IMG/VR virus record: IMGVR_UViG_3300044712_000998
Coordinates: 124,001 to 188,000 of that record
Reading direction: 5' to 3' (one strand)
Source: a virus
Length of the DNA stretch: 64,000 nt
Part shown: positions 28,894 through 36,517 of the stretch, in pieces
How the letters are laid out: every line of letters begins with the position of its first letter
Position numbering within the stretch: the stretch's first letter is position 1
The notes under the pieces: model-generated
The model's database searches: none
Told to the model about the DNA's origin: nothing
What the model saw: only the letters and a program-made list of their open reading frames with translations
Translations under genes and position numbers: made by a program

Positions 28894-31371
28894 TCAGATG
28901 CCCTTGAGGAGGGAACCATCGAGCGGGTAGTTGTCCACGGAGATCTTGAGCACCGGCGTCGTGTTGAAGTTCGGGCTGCTGTACTCGATGATGGCCATGC
29001 CGTCGTTCCAGCGCTGGTTGCCTGGGAGCGGTGAGGTCCCATCGATGTCCTGGTCGATCATGACCGAGTTCAGGATCGTCGATGACGAATCGACGTGATC
29101 CCGCGCCCTGAGCTGCCACTCCGGCTCCGGGATCTGGAAGTACAACGTGCTGTTCATGTTGTACTGAGCCGAGGTCAGCCACTTCACCTTGAACGCGTCT
29201 TTCATGAACAGCGGGTTGTTCTGGAAATCCCACCAGGCCTCGCGGAGCTCGGCATTGCGCGCGAAGCCCTCGTAGCACTCCTTCTCGATGACGTCGGCAC
29301 CACGGCCAGCGATGCGCCGCATCGTGCGGAACGTCAGGGCCTTGTTGGTGATGACGTCCAAGTTGAACGCCGCGGTACCGCGACCGAACCGGAACCCGTC
29401 CGACGAGTTCTTGCCGAGACCGGCCCACACCATGTTGCCGAAGCCACCGCCGCTATCCTCGGCGCCCCAGCTGATCGGACCTTCGGAGTCCAATGAGATC
29501 GAGCCGGAGCCGTCGGCCTTCGCGGACCACCCGGTTTCGACACGGGACCGCAGCGTGATGTTGCCAGCACTGACCCCGACGAATCCGCGAGCCTTGATGA
29601 TGACGCCACCAGACGTCGCGGGGTTCTCACCGGTCTCGTTGGTGCCGTGGTAGTTGCCCTGGGATTCAATGATGACGCCACTGTGACCATCCCGGCCACC
29701 AACCACGCTGACCTGCCCAGCGGCAGCCGCAGTCAGGTGACCCTCGTTGGCGTTGATCTCGACGTGACGACCACCGCGAAGTGCGGCGTCGCGGCCAGCG
29801 ATGTCGAGCAGGTTCCGTCCGGCCACCCGGATCACGTCGTGGTTCGCCGACATATAGATGTTGCCACCGGACATCATGATCTGGCTGCCCTGGGCATCCT
29901 GGAGCACGATGGAGCCATCTTCAGTGATCGAGATCAGGGCGCGCCCGAAGTAGAACCGCTTGCCCTGACCATCTGGCGTCAGAGCCAGCTTGACGGTTTG
30001 CGGCATGCTCTTCCACATCGCCGATGACTTGCTCCAGGTCAGCTGCTTGGAGGTCCGGCCACCGTACAGCTTGGTCGGCGTGGTCCCGTAGCCCCACTGA
30101 TCGCAGAGGTTGCCGAAGCCGCCGATGGACTGCCAGATCACGAGGCGTTCCGCGAACCCACGCGCATTCATAGCGAACGCCAGCGGGTTCGGGGTCGACG
30201 ACGTCGTGAATCGGGTCTTGTTCGGAGTCGGGACACAGGTCTCTGGCTCTTCGCCAGGCTCCGTCGGAGTCTCGACAGGAACCGTGACCCCTGGGATGAT
30301 CGGGTCAGCGGTCAGCTCGCAGGCATCGCAGCCGCAGGTATCCTCGACAACGACTTCCTCTTCACCGCTTTGAGCTGCTGCCTCAGCTGCAGCCTTGGCC
30401 TCGGCTTCAGCCTTCTTGCGGGCAATGACGGCCGAGGCCTCCCGGATATCGATGGGAACCGCGACTTCGAGCCACTTCTGCAGCGTCAAGCTGTTCGCGG
30501 CGGTCAGGATGTAGCTGCCATCGAGCCCACGATGCTCGTGGATCATGGCAACCCGGCTCTCACCTACGGAGCCGTCTTCCTTGGGGCCGGAACCATTGAG
30601 CCCATCTGGGTACGTCACGATGTCCTGGTGGCCACCGAACACGGGACCGAAGGCATCGAAGCCCTGTGCCTGGAACCCGGCGAGCTGGTCGCCACCGTAG
30701 AAGTACCGCTTGACGACCTTAGACGTCGTGGTCCCAACAATGGTGTCGTCTGACGATTCACCGAACGTCACGAACTCCAGCTTGGCGCCCATGATGCGGA
30801 CGTGCTGGTCTTCGGAGTAGCAGAACAACCCCGCGGCTGGGCCACCGCGGATATAGCTGCGGAACATCTCGACACCGACACCGGCGCCGAACATGTTGTG
30901 CTGGTGCCATTCACCGTCGAGGGCGTCGACGAGCCCCGTGGTCATGGTCTGCAGCCGCGGGTAATCGCTGTATGTCCGACCCGACATCCGTTCGCCAACT
31001 GCGAAGCCGGCGACCTGCGGATAGGTGAGCTGCTGGCAGGGCCACTTGTAGTCGCCAGCCTTGGCGTAGTCCATCTTGGCCACGATGACGGAAGGCATCG
31101 ATGACCCGAACGATACCGCTACGACGACACGCTCACCTGGCAGGATTCCGCCAGCTTCGCTGACCCCGAGGAGACCGCGGCCTGTGCCCAGATAGGACGC
31201 CAGGACGCGTCCGTTGTTTCCATCGAGCGCGACGTCGTAGTACTGCCCGGACTGCAGTCCAAGCAACACGGTGCCGATAGCCAGGTAATGCGGCTGGTTG
31301 AAGAACCCAGCTGACAGGTAGCTGTTCTGCGATGGCCCGCTTGTCGGTCCGGTGATCCCGAGATATGACAT
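28894..31371 (-). CDS. Baseplate central spike (OB-fold plus beta-helix)
   Basis: 825 aa. The N-terminal region has OB-like beta strands (GERVVVAVSFGSSMPSVIVA). Residues about 330-390 are a linker with an Ala/Glu helix and a Cys cluster (TCGCDACE). Residues about 480-620 are short beta repeats (GSIVLQDAQGSQIMMSGGNI, MSANHDVIRVAGRNLLDIAG) typical of VgrG/gp5 triple-stranded beta-helices. This would be the membrane-piercing needle. ATG with AGGGGA, just downstream of the tail tube gene. Confidence 0.72.
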   Translation of the reverse strand: MSYLGITGPTSGPSQNSYLSAGFFNQPHYLAIGTVLLGLQSGQYYDVALDGNNGRVLASYLGTGRGLLGVSEAGGILPGERVVVAVSFGSSMPSVIVAKMDYAKAGDYKWPCQQLTYPQVAGFAVGERMSGRTYSDYPRLQTMTTGLVDALDGEWHQHNMFGAGVGVEMFRSYIRGGPAAGLFCYSEDQHVRIMGAKLEFVTFGESSDDTIVGTTTSKVVKRYFYGGDQLAGFQAQGFDAFGPVFGGHQDIVTYPDGLNGSGPKEDGSVGESRVAMIHEHRGLDGSYILTAANSLTLQKWLEVAVPIDIREASAVIARKKAEAEAKAAAEAAAQSGEEEVVVEDTCGCDACELTADPIIPGVTVPVETPTEPGEEPETCVPTPNKTRFTTSSTPNPLAFAMNARGFAERLVIWQSIGGFGNLCDQWGYGTTPTKLYGGRTSKQLTWSKSSAMWKSMPQTVKLALTPDGQGKRFYFGRALISITEDGSIVLQDAQGSQIMMSGGNIYMSANHDVIRVAGRNLLDIAGRDAALRGGRHVEINANEGHLTAAAAGQVSVVGGRDGHSGVIIESQGNYHGTNETGENPATSGGVIIKARGFVGVSAGNITLRSRVETGWSAKADGSGSISLDSEGPISWGAEDSGGGFGNMVWAGLGKNSSDGFRFGRGTAAFNLDVITNKALTFRTMRRIAGRGADVIEKECYEGFARNAELREAWWDFQNNPLFMKDAFKVKWLTSAQYNMNSTLYFQIPEPEWQLRARDHVDSSSTILNSVMIDQDIDGTSPLPGNQRWNDGMAIIEYSSPNFNTTPVLKISVDNYPLDGSLLKGI

Positions 31372-31384
31372 CGGGTCCCCTGGG

Positions 31385-31834
31385 TTACTGGATATCGTTG
31401 AAGAGGTAGCTGACCCCGAAGATGATCAGGAAGTTGTCCGCGCTCCCCTGCCCGTTCAGGCCGAAGGGCATCGCGTTCTTCAGGATGTACTGGAAGGTGC
31501 CGCCGGCGCCGAGAGGTCCGCCACCCTGGGTCTGGCACAACATGGGCCCGGTATCCAAGATGATGTCGCGAGCCTCACAGCTGCAGTCCAGCTTAGGGGC
31601 ACCCTTGGGGCCAACCACCTTGGTGAAGGACACGGTGCCCTCAGCGGGACCCTCGATGTAGTAGAAGCTCGGCGAGGCGAGATCGTAGACCCGGCTCAGG
31701 TTGCGCTTGAACTCCAGGTTGAACTGTTGCACCAGACCGGCCTGCGCGGTGCCGTCCATACCGGAGATCGTGAAGTTGGTTCCCCTGATGACACCTTCGA
31801 GCGTCCGGGGCACACAGGTGTTCGCAGTAGCCAT
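31385..31834 (-). CDS. Tail tube protein (gp19-like)
   Basis: 149 aa, ATG with AAGGAT. Core segment FNLEFKRNLSRVYDLASPSF is followed by YIEGPAEGTVSFTKVVGPKG, matching the beta-barrel pattern of contractile-tail tube proteins. It follows the sheath gene by 9 bp, the standard sheath-tube order. It stacks as hexamers to make the inner tube. Confidence 0.75.
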   Translation of the reverse strand: MATANTCVPRTLEGVIRGTNFTISGMDGTAQAGLVQQFNLEFKRNLSRVYDLASPSFYYIEGPAEGTVSFTKVVGPKGAPKLDCSCEARDIILDTGPMLCQTQGGGPLGAGGTFQYILKNAMPFGLNGQGSADNFLIIFGVSYLFNDIQ

Positions 31835-31843
31835 GTGGTATCC

Positions 31844-33814
31844 TTATCCTGCCACTGAGATCGTGACGGTGATGTCGGCGTCGACACGCTGGAGCTCCGC
31901 GGCGATGGACACCGCGATCGGGACCACGACGCGAACCGCGTTGTTGGGGTCCTGGTAAGCCGGGGCCACGGAGCCCTCGACGATGATGGCCCCGAACGGC
32001 GAGATCACGGAGTTCGTGCGGAGGTACTCCAGCGCCGTTGAAGCAGCCGTCGTGATCTGGCTCAGTGTCAGCGCGGTGATCTTGTTGCGGCCCTCGAAGG
32101 CGCACAGGACGTCCTTGAAGTACCGCCTCACGGCGTCCACGTTGGCGACCATGGCCTCGTAGGCATCGATGGCTTCGCTTTGATCCGTGGTGTTCGTGTA
32201 CCCCACGAACGCTGCCGTCGGGGCTTCCTCGACGGCTTCGACCACGAAGACGCCCATGTTGGAGAGGATCTCGAGTTCGCCCAGGAACTCGTAGGCGCAC
32301 TGCGGAACCGCCCACCCGGTCTCCAGGAGGACCCCGCGGAGACCCTGCTGAGGTGCCGTGTAGCCACGGAGGCCAGCGATGGCAGCCGACAGCAGGTACC
32401 CGGGAACCACGACACCATTCCACGTCGGCTGATCCGGGAACGACACCGACATCGTCCTGGTGTTGAACGCCGAAGCCCGGGCCCCGTAGTCCGCGGCTTG
32501 CTCAGGGATCGAGAACGGGTGGGTCACCGCGGTCAGCGTGGTGGCACCTGTAGCCGGAGTCGTGACAACGACTTCCTGTGAGCTGTTCGTGTTGGCCACG
32601 ATGAAGTCGCCATTGTTCAGCGTGATGACGTCGCCAGGCACCGCAGCCAGGAACGGTTGCCCTGACGACACCGTCACGACGAGGTCGCCGCCACTCAGCG
32701 TCACCGCCAGGGAACCAGAGAACAGCTCGGCCTCCGTGGTCCTGACCAAGCTGACGGTGGCGTGGCTGACGTAATCCGACGCTGTACGTGACTCCAGGAG
32801 ATCCTGCGTCGCGGCGAGAACTGCGGAGTCCGTGCTCAACGGGGCGATCTCGTACCAGTCCCGGCGACGACGCAGCTTGCTGAAGGTGTTCTCCCAGTCC
32901 GTGATCAGGAGCCCGGGAAGCGCGGCCCCCAGGACAACGGGACGCACGACCGGCGGGGTGAGCTGTGGAGCCAGGGCCCGCGCCATCGCGAATCCGAGTT
33001 CGGACTCCGGGTACTGCCAGCCCACGAACAAAGCATTCAACTCAGTTTCCGAGGTGACCTCGATCACCGCAGTCGTATTCGCGACACGCAGGGCTCGATA
33101 GTTCGTGTAGACCTTGGAGTACGCCGTGGACCCCGAGAAGTTGGAGCCTGCGATGACTGGGTACGCGGAACCCGTACGCGTCGTCGCCCAGGTGATCGCC
33201 GGATCGGCCTGCACGTTGGTCGACGTCACGGTGACGTCAGCGGTGGGCAGCTCGATCTCGGGAACGATCTCGGCGATGGTGACGTTGAAAAAGACGCCAC
33301 CCTGAAGCCCGGCTGGAAGGTTGTCCTCCAGGATCAGGATCCTGGGTTCATTGGTCAGATACCCGAAGTTCTTCACCTTGGTCCTGAGGACCACCGTGGC
33401 TCCGGAGTTCGCCAGGTAGACGTAGTCGCCGATCTTGACGTCCACATTCAGGGCTGGGGTCCGGTTGATGCCCGTCCAGATCGTGGCACCAGCGTTGTGC
33501 CGGATCGCGTTGACCGTGGTCCCGCTCTGGACGCCATTGGCCCCCGTGGGAACCCCGGTGCCATCGGTGAAGTACCGGACCAGCGCATTGCGGATGAACA
33601 CGGCGGGAGTCGCGAGATCCACGGTCTCGCCGGTCAGAAGCCCAGGCCACGCAGCGTTGGTACCCAGGGTCTGATCGTAGTTCCCAACGAAGCCGTCATG
33701 CCTGACCGCGTAATCGGGGCCGACAATGATCGTCCTGAGGTTGTCCGTGATGACCCCAGGCAGCGACAGGAAGTTCTGCAGCAGTGAAGTACGTGGGACC
33801 GTCGAAGTCGTCAT
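31844..33814 (-). CDS. Tail sheath protein
   Basis: 656 aa, ATG overlapping the upstream stop by 4 bp. A beta-rich N-terminus with an insertion domain, and a C-terminal part with the features of sheath proteins: NMGVFVVEAVEEAPTAAFVG, then FKDVLCAFEGRNKITALTLS and a final strand set with VRVVVPIAVSIAAELQRVDA. It forms the contractile outer tube that drives the spike through the envelope. Confidence 0.8.
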   Translation of the reverse strand: MTTSTVPRTSLLQNFLSLPGVITDNLRTIIVGPDYAVRHDGFVGNYDQTLGTNAAWPGLLTGETVDLATPAVFIRNALVRYFTDGTGVPTGANGVQSGTTVNAIRHNAGATIWTGINRTPALNVDVKIGDYVYLANSGATVVLRTKVKNFGYLTNEPRILILEDNLPAGLQGGVFFNVTIAEIVPEIELPTADVTVTSTNVQADPAITWATTRTGSAYPVIAGSNFSGSTAYSKVYTNYRALRVANTTAVIEVTSETELNALFVGWQYPESELGFAMARALAPQLTPPVVRPVVLGAALPGLLITDWENTFSKLRRRRDWYEIAPLSTDSAVLAATQDLLESRTASDYVSHATVSLVRTTEAELFSGSLAVTLSGGDLVVTVSSGQPFLAAVPGDVITLNNGDFIVANTNSSQEVVVTTPATGATTLTAVTHPFSIPEQAADYGARASAFNTRTMSVSFPDQPTWNGVVVPGYLLSAAIAGLRGYTAPQQGLRGVLLETGWAVPQCAYEFLGELEILSNMGVFVVEAVEEAPTAAFVGYTNTTDQSEAIDAYEAMVANVDAVRRYFKDVLCAFEGRNKITALTLSQITTAASTALEYLRTNSVISPFGAIIVEGSVAPAYQDPNNAVRVVVPIAVSIAAELQRVDADITVTISVAG

Positions 33815-34656
33815 GGGTTGACCTCAAGCAGGGAGGCGGCCAAAGCGACACGGCCGCCGGCCAATGTTGGAGCGATGTACTGTGTTGTCCACGAGTACTC
33901 GAAGGTGTAGGCGACATCGATGCTGACGCCGTAAGCGCTGCCGTTCTCGTCCAGGATGCCGACTTCGGAGATCCCGGCAGCCTGGAAGTCGTGCATGGGG
34001 AGATCGGTTCGGACAACCGGGCTCACCGCGTTCATCAGGTCGAAGACCTCGTACGCGAACTGCTCCACGAATCCATTGGCAGAGGAAACACAGATGAGCC
34101 GATGGCTCCCGGTCTGGAACCGGCTGTAGCCGCGGCTGGCGCCATCCTGGGGGATGCTCTCGTTGCGGTCACCCATGGCGACCCGCTTGAACTCCTGGCG
34201 ACCACGCCGAACCACGATCGCCGGCATCTGACCAGCGGACGCCATGTCGAATGTGGTGTTCATGGCGATGCGGATCGTGGAGACCTTGGGGTCATCGCTG
34301 TACACGAACTGCTTGGTGACCTCGTAGAACCGGCAGTCCGTCCTGCTGAAGTGGTTCTTCAGGATCCGCATGAAGAGCTTGTCGACGGTCTGGTTGTCGA
34401 AGCCGCGGGGGCACACGTCGGACGGGTCGGTCCAGTCGAAGCCAACGGGAGTGACCCCCGATGGGGTCGTAACGACTCCACCACCAGTTCCACAGGGCGG
34501 CTGAGCTGGGAGATCGATCTGGGTGCCGTGCTCATCGCAGGGCCCCTTGTCCGGCGGCTTGGCCCCCGTGAACGGGTTATCGGCCTCCAACGGTTTCGCG
34601 TCGAGGGTCGGGCGGACCCTGAGATCCTGTTCGTTACCGTCATTCCGCTTCGGCAT
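33811..34656 (-). CDS. Neck/tail-terminator-region protein, 281 aa
   Basis: ATG that follows a small gene as TAATG. The first 80 residues are Pro/Gly-rich with a few Cys and likely flexible. The rest is mixed alpha/beta (RILKNHFSRTDCRFYEVTKQ, VDVAYTFEYSWTTQYIAPTL in modified order). Lies directly before the sheath gene, where tail-completion proteins usually sit. The role is inferred. Confidence 0.5.
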   Translation of the reverse strand: MPKRNDGNEQDLRVRPTLDAKPLEADNPFTGAKPPDKGPCDEHGTQIDLPAQPPCGTGGGVVTTPSGVTPVGFDWTDPSDVCPRGFDNQTVDKLFMRILKNHFSRTDCRFYEVTKQFVYSDDPKVSTIRIAMNTTFDMASAGQMPAIVVRRGRQEFKRVAMGDRNESIPQDGASRGYSRFQTGSHRLICVSSANGFVEQFAYEVFDLMNAVSPVVRTDLPMHDFQAAGISEVGILDENGSAYGVSIDVAYTFEYSWTTQYIAPTLAGGRVALAASLLEVNP

Positions 34657-34826
34657 TAGGTCCTCAGACGCGAGATCAACCGGATCCGTTTGATCCCGAG
34701 CTGGGAACCCAACTTAGGAACAACGGAGCCCGCCGAGCTCTTCGCCATATTCTGGCGAGTCTCCGGAGTCTCGCCAGCGTCCCCAGCTGGTGGGGCCTTC
34801 TTGCGGGTCCGGTAGGCTACTGGCAC
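34656..34826 (-). CDS. Small basic protein, 56 aa
   Basis: A GTG frame overlapping the preceding stop by 10 bp and ending in TAATG with the next gene, which fills an otherwise empty 160-bp gap in a tightly packed operon. Basic at both ends (VAYRTRKKAPP, IKRIRLISRLRT). No family. Confidence 0.55.
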   Translation of the reverse strand: MPVAYRTRKKAPPAGDAGETPETRQNMAKSSAGSVVPKLGSQLGIKRIRLISRLRT

Positions 34827-35632
34827 GGAACTGGGACCTTGTAGATGACCTCGGTACGGTCGCGCTCATCGAGACGCAGGTTCAGGATCAGGTCGATGCC
34901 GCGGTGCCGGGCCAGCGCGGTGACGTCGCCCTGGACCAGGAACCGCTGATCGGTGTGCGCGTGGACCCAGACATCGTTCATGTCGGGACGCGGATAAGCC
35001 ATGGCCCGCACGGTCTCCATGGTCGCCGTGATGAGGCCCTGCTCGGCGTCCACCTTACCCAGGCGCTGCGATGGGTTCATGATGACCCAGTACTCGAAGG
35101 CGTCGTAGTAGCCCCCGGTGATGCCGGTCCCGAAGCAGACCGGGCACTGCGGGTTGTTGATCTGGCCGGTATCGGGATCCACACAGACCGGGCAGCTCTC
35201 CCCGTAGACACGCCGCTTCAGGAGCCAGCCACGGACCCCGGCACGCTTGCGCTGCAGGAGGTGCTCCTTCCGAATGATCTCCCGAGCCAGGGTGTAGTCG
35301 TAGCGGTTCCAGTAGGTCCCCACCGCGGTGGCCTGGGAGAGGTACTCCTGACCAGCTCCGTCGATCAGCTTGACGCGGTAGAAGACATCGGTGCCTTTGT
35401 CAGGCAGCTGGGGGTCGTTGTCGTAGGCCCAGGGCTGATCTGTGGTCTGGGCAACCGGAACGAAGTTGTCGTCATTGGCCGCATAGCCACGTTCCAGGAT
35501 GAACGTGAAGGGACCCTCGGCACCAGCGACGAAGTCCTTCTCCAGGGCCCACTCGACGAGCACGGAGCCCGTCACGATGGGGTTGAAGAAGACGTCGATG
35601 GCGAGTCGCTTGAAGACGCGGATCTCCGCCAT
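34817..35632 (-). CDS. Neck-region protein with four-Cys zinc knuckle
   Basis: 271 aa, ATG. Residues about 155-180 contain ESCPVCVDPDTGQINNPQC followed by PVCFGTG: two C-x2-C pairs that should bind one zinc. The N-terminal third is beta-rich (fibronectin-like strands with FTFILERGYAANDDNFVPVA). The position between head and tail genes suggests a connector or neck component. Confidence 0.6.
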   Translation of the reverse strand: MAEIRVFKRLAIDVFFNPIVTGSVLVEWALEKDFVAGAEGPFTFILERGYAANDDNFVPVAQTTDQPWAYDNDPQLPDKGTDVFYRVKLIDGAGQEYLSQATAVGTYWNRYDYTLAREIIRKEHLLQRKRAGVRGWLLKRRVYGESCPVCVDPDTGQINNPQCPVCFGTGITGGYYDAFEYWVIMNPSQRLGKVDAEQGLITATMETVRAMAYPRPDMNDVWVHAHTDQRFLVQGDVTALARHRGIDLILNLRLDERDRTEVIYKVPVPCQ

Positions 35633-36508
35633 TTAGATCCCCGTGGCCCAGGCCCGCTCCATGTTCATGCGGTACTTCTCAGTCCGCATCCACTCATCGA
35701 ACTCCTTGAGGTTGAGTCGACCGACTTCCTCGTACTCCGTGGCCTTGGACTGGTCGTCGATGGCGATGCCGCCGGCCTGATAAGCGAGACGGTTCCTGCG
35801 GTACCTGGCTGCTCCCATGAGGAGAAGCTCACCGACGGTGGCCTGGAGCCAGCGGTACCGATACGGGAAGTTCATCGGGGAGAACAGCGCCACCGGAGGC
35901 GGGGTCTCGTTCCACTTCTGGACGACACGCCGCATCGCGAAGACGAGCTCGATGTCGCTGAACTCGACGTCATCGAGCAGATTGCTGAACGGGGCTCCGT
36001 CGGTGCCGTTGTCGAGATCCAGCAGTGCCAGCCGGATCTCGGGGATCAGCAGGGGGCCGGTGCCAGCGATGAGCTGCATCGCCGGTGGCTCCACGATCAT
36101 GAGAACCGGCCACCGATCGACGACCTGGCCGCCGACAGTGAGGCGCTCAACGGCCATGTCGTAGACGCCGGCGCAGTTCGTGACCTTGTTCTCCAAGATG
36201 AACTCGACGAAGCCGCGGAACTGTTCCTGGTTCAGGACGGTCCCGTTGATCGGGCCGATGACGCCACCGAGCTCGCCACCATTCACGGTTCCCATGCGGA
36301 CCCGGACGTTGATGCCCGTGGCGGCAGGCTGCGGTGAGAAGTTCGGTGGTGGTGCCGGCGGATTCTCGACTTCCTGCGAGAGATCTACAGCTTTCCCGCT
36401 GTCGTCGGTCAGCTTGAAGACGACCTGCTTCCGGGCCCGCTGGCTGACGCGGATCACCTTGACCTGACCAGGAGCCGAGGCCGGAGCCACTTCGATAGGA
36501 GCGATCAT
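35633..36508 (-). CDS. Neck/head-completion-region protein, 291 aa
   Basis: ATG with AAGGAG. Beta-rich N-terminal half, helical C-terminal half with Tyr/Arg-rich helices (AARYRRNRLAYQAGGIAIDD, LKEFDEWMRTEKYRMNMERA). Immediately upstream of the zinc-knuckle protein, same operon. No motif assigns a precise role. Confidence 0.6.
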   Translation of the reverse strand: MIAPIEVAPASAPGQVKVIRVSQRARKQVVFKLTDDSGKAVDLSQEVENPPAPPPNFSPQPAATGINVRVRMGTVNGGELGGVIGPINGTVLNQEQFRGFVEFILENKVTNCAGVYDMAVERLTVGGQVVDRWPVLMIVEPPAMQLIAGTGPLLIPEIRLALLDLDNGTDGAPFSNLLDDVEFSDIELVFAMRRVVQKWNETPPPVALFSPMNFPYRYRWLQATVGELLLMGAARYRRNRLAYQAGGIAIDDQSKATEYEEVGRLNLKEFDEWMRTEKYRMNMERAWATGI

Positions 36509-36517
36509 CTGGACTCC

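Noticed and set aside
34790-36337. Long plus-strand open frame opposite the neck genes
   Set aside because: Same type of GC shadow; it spans two well-formed minus-strand genes.
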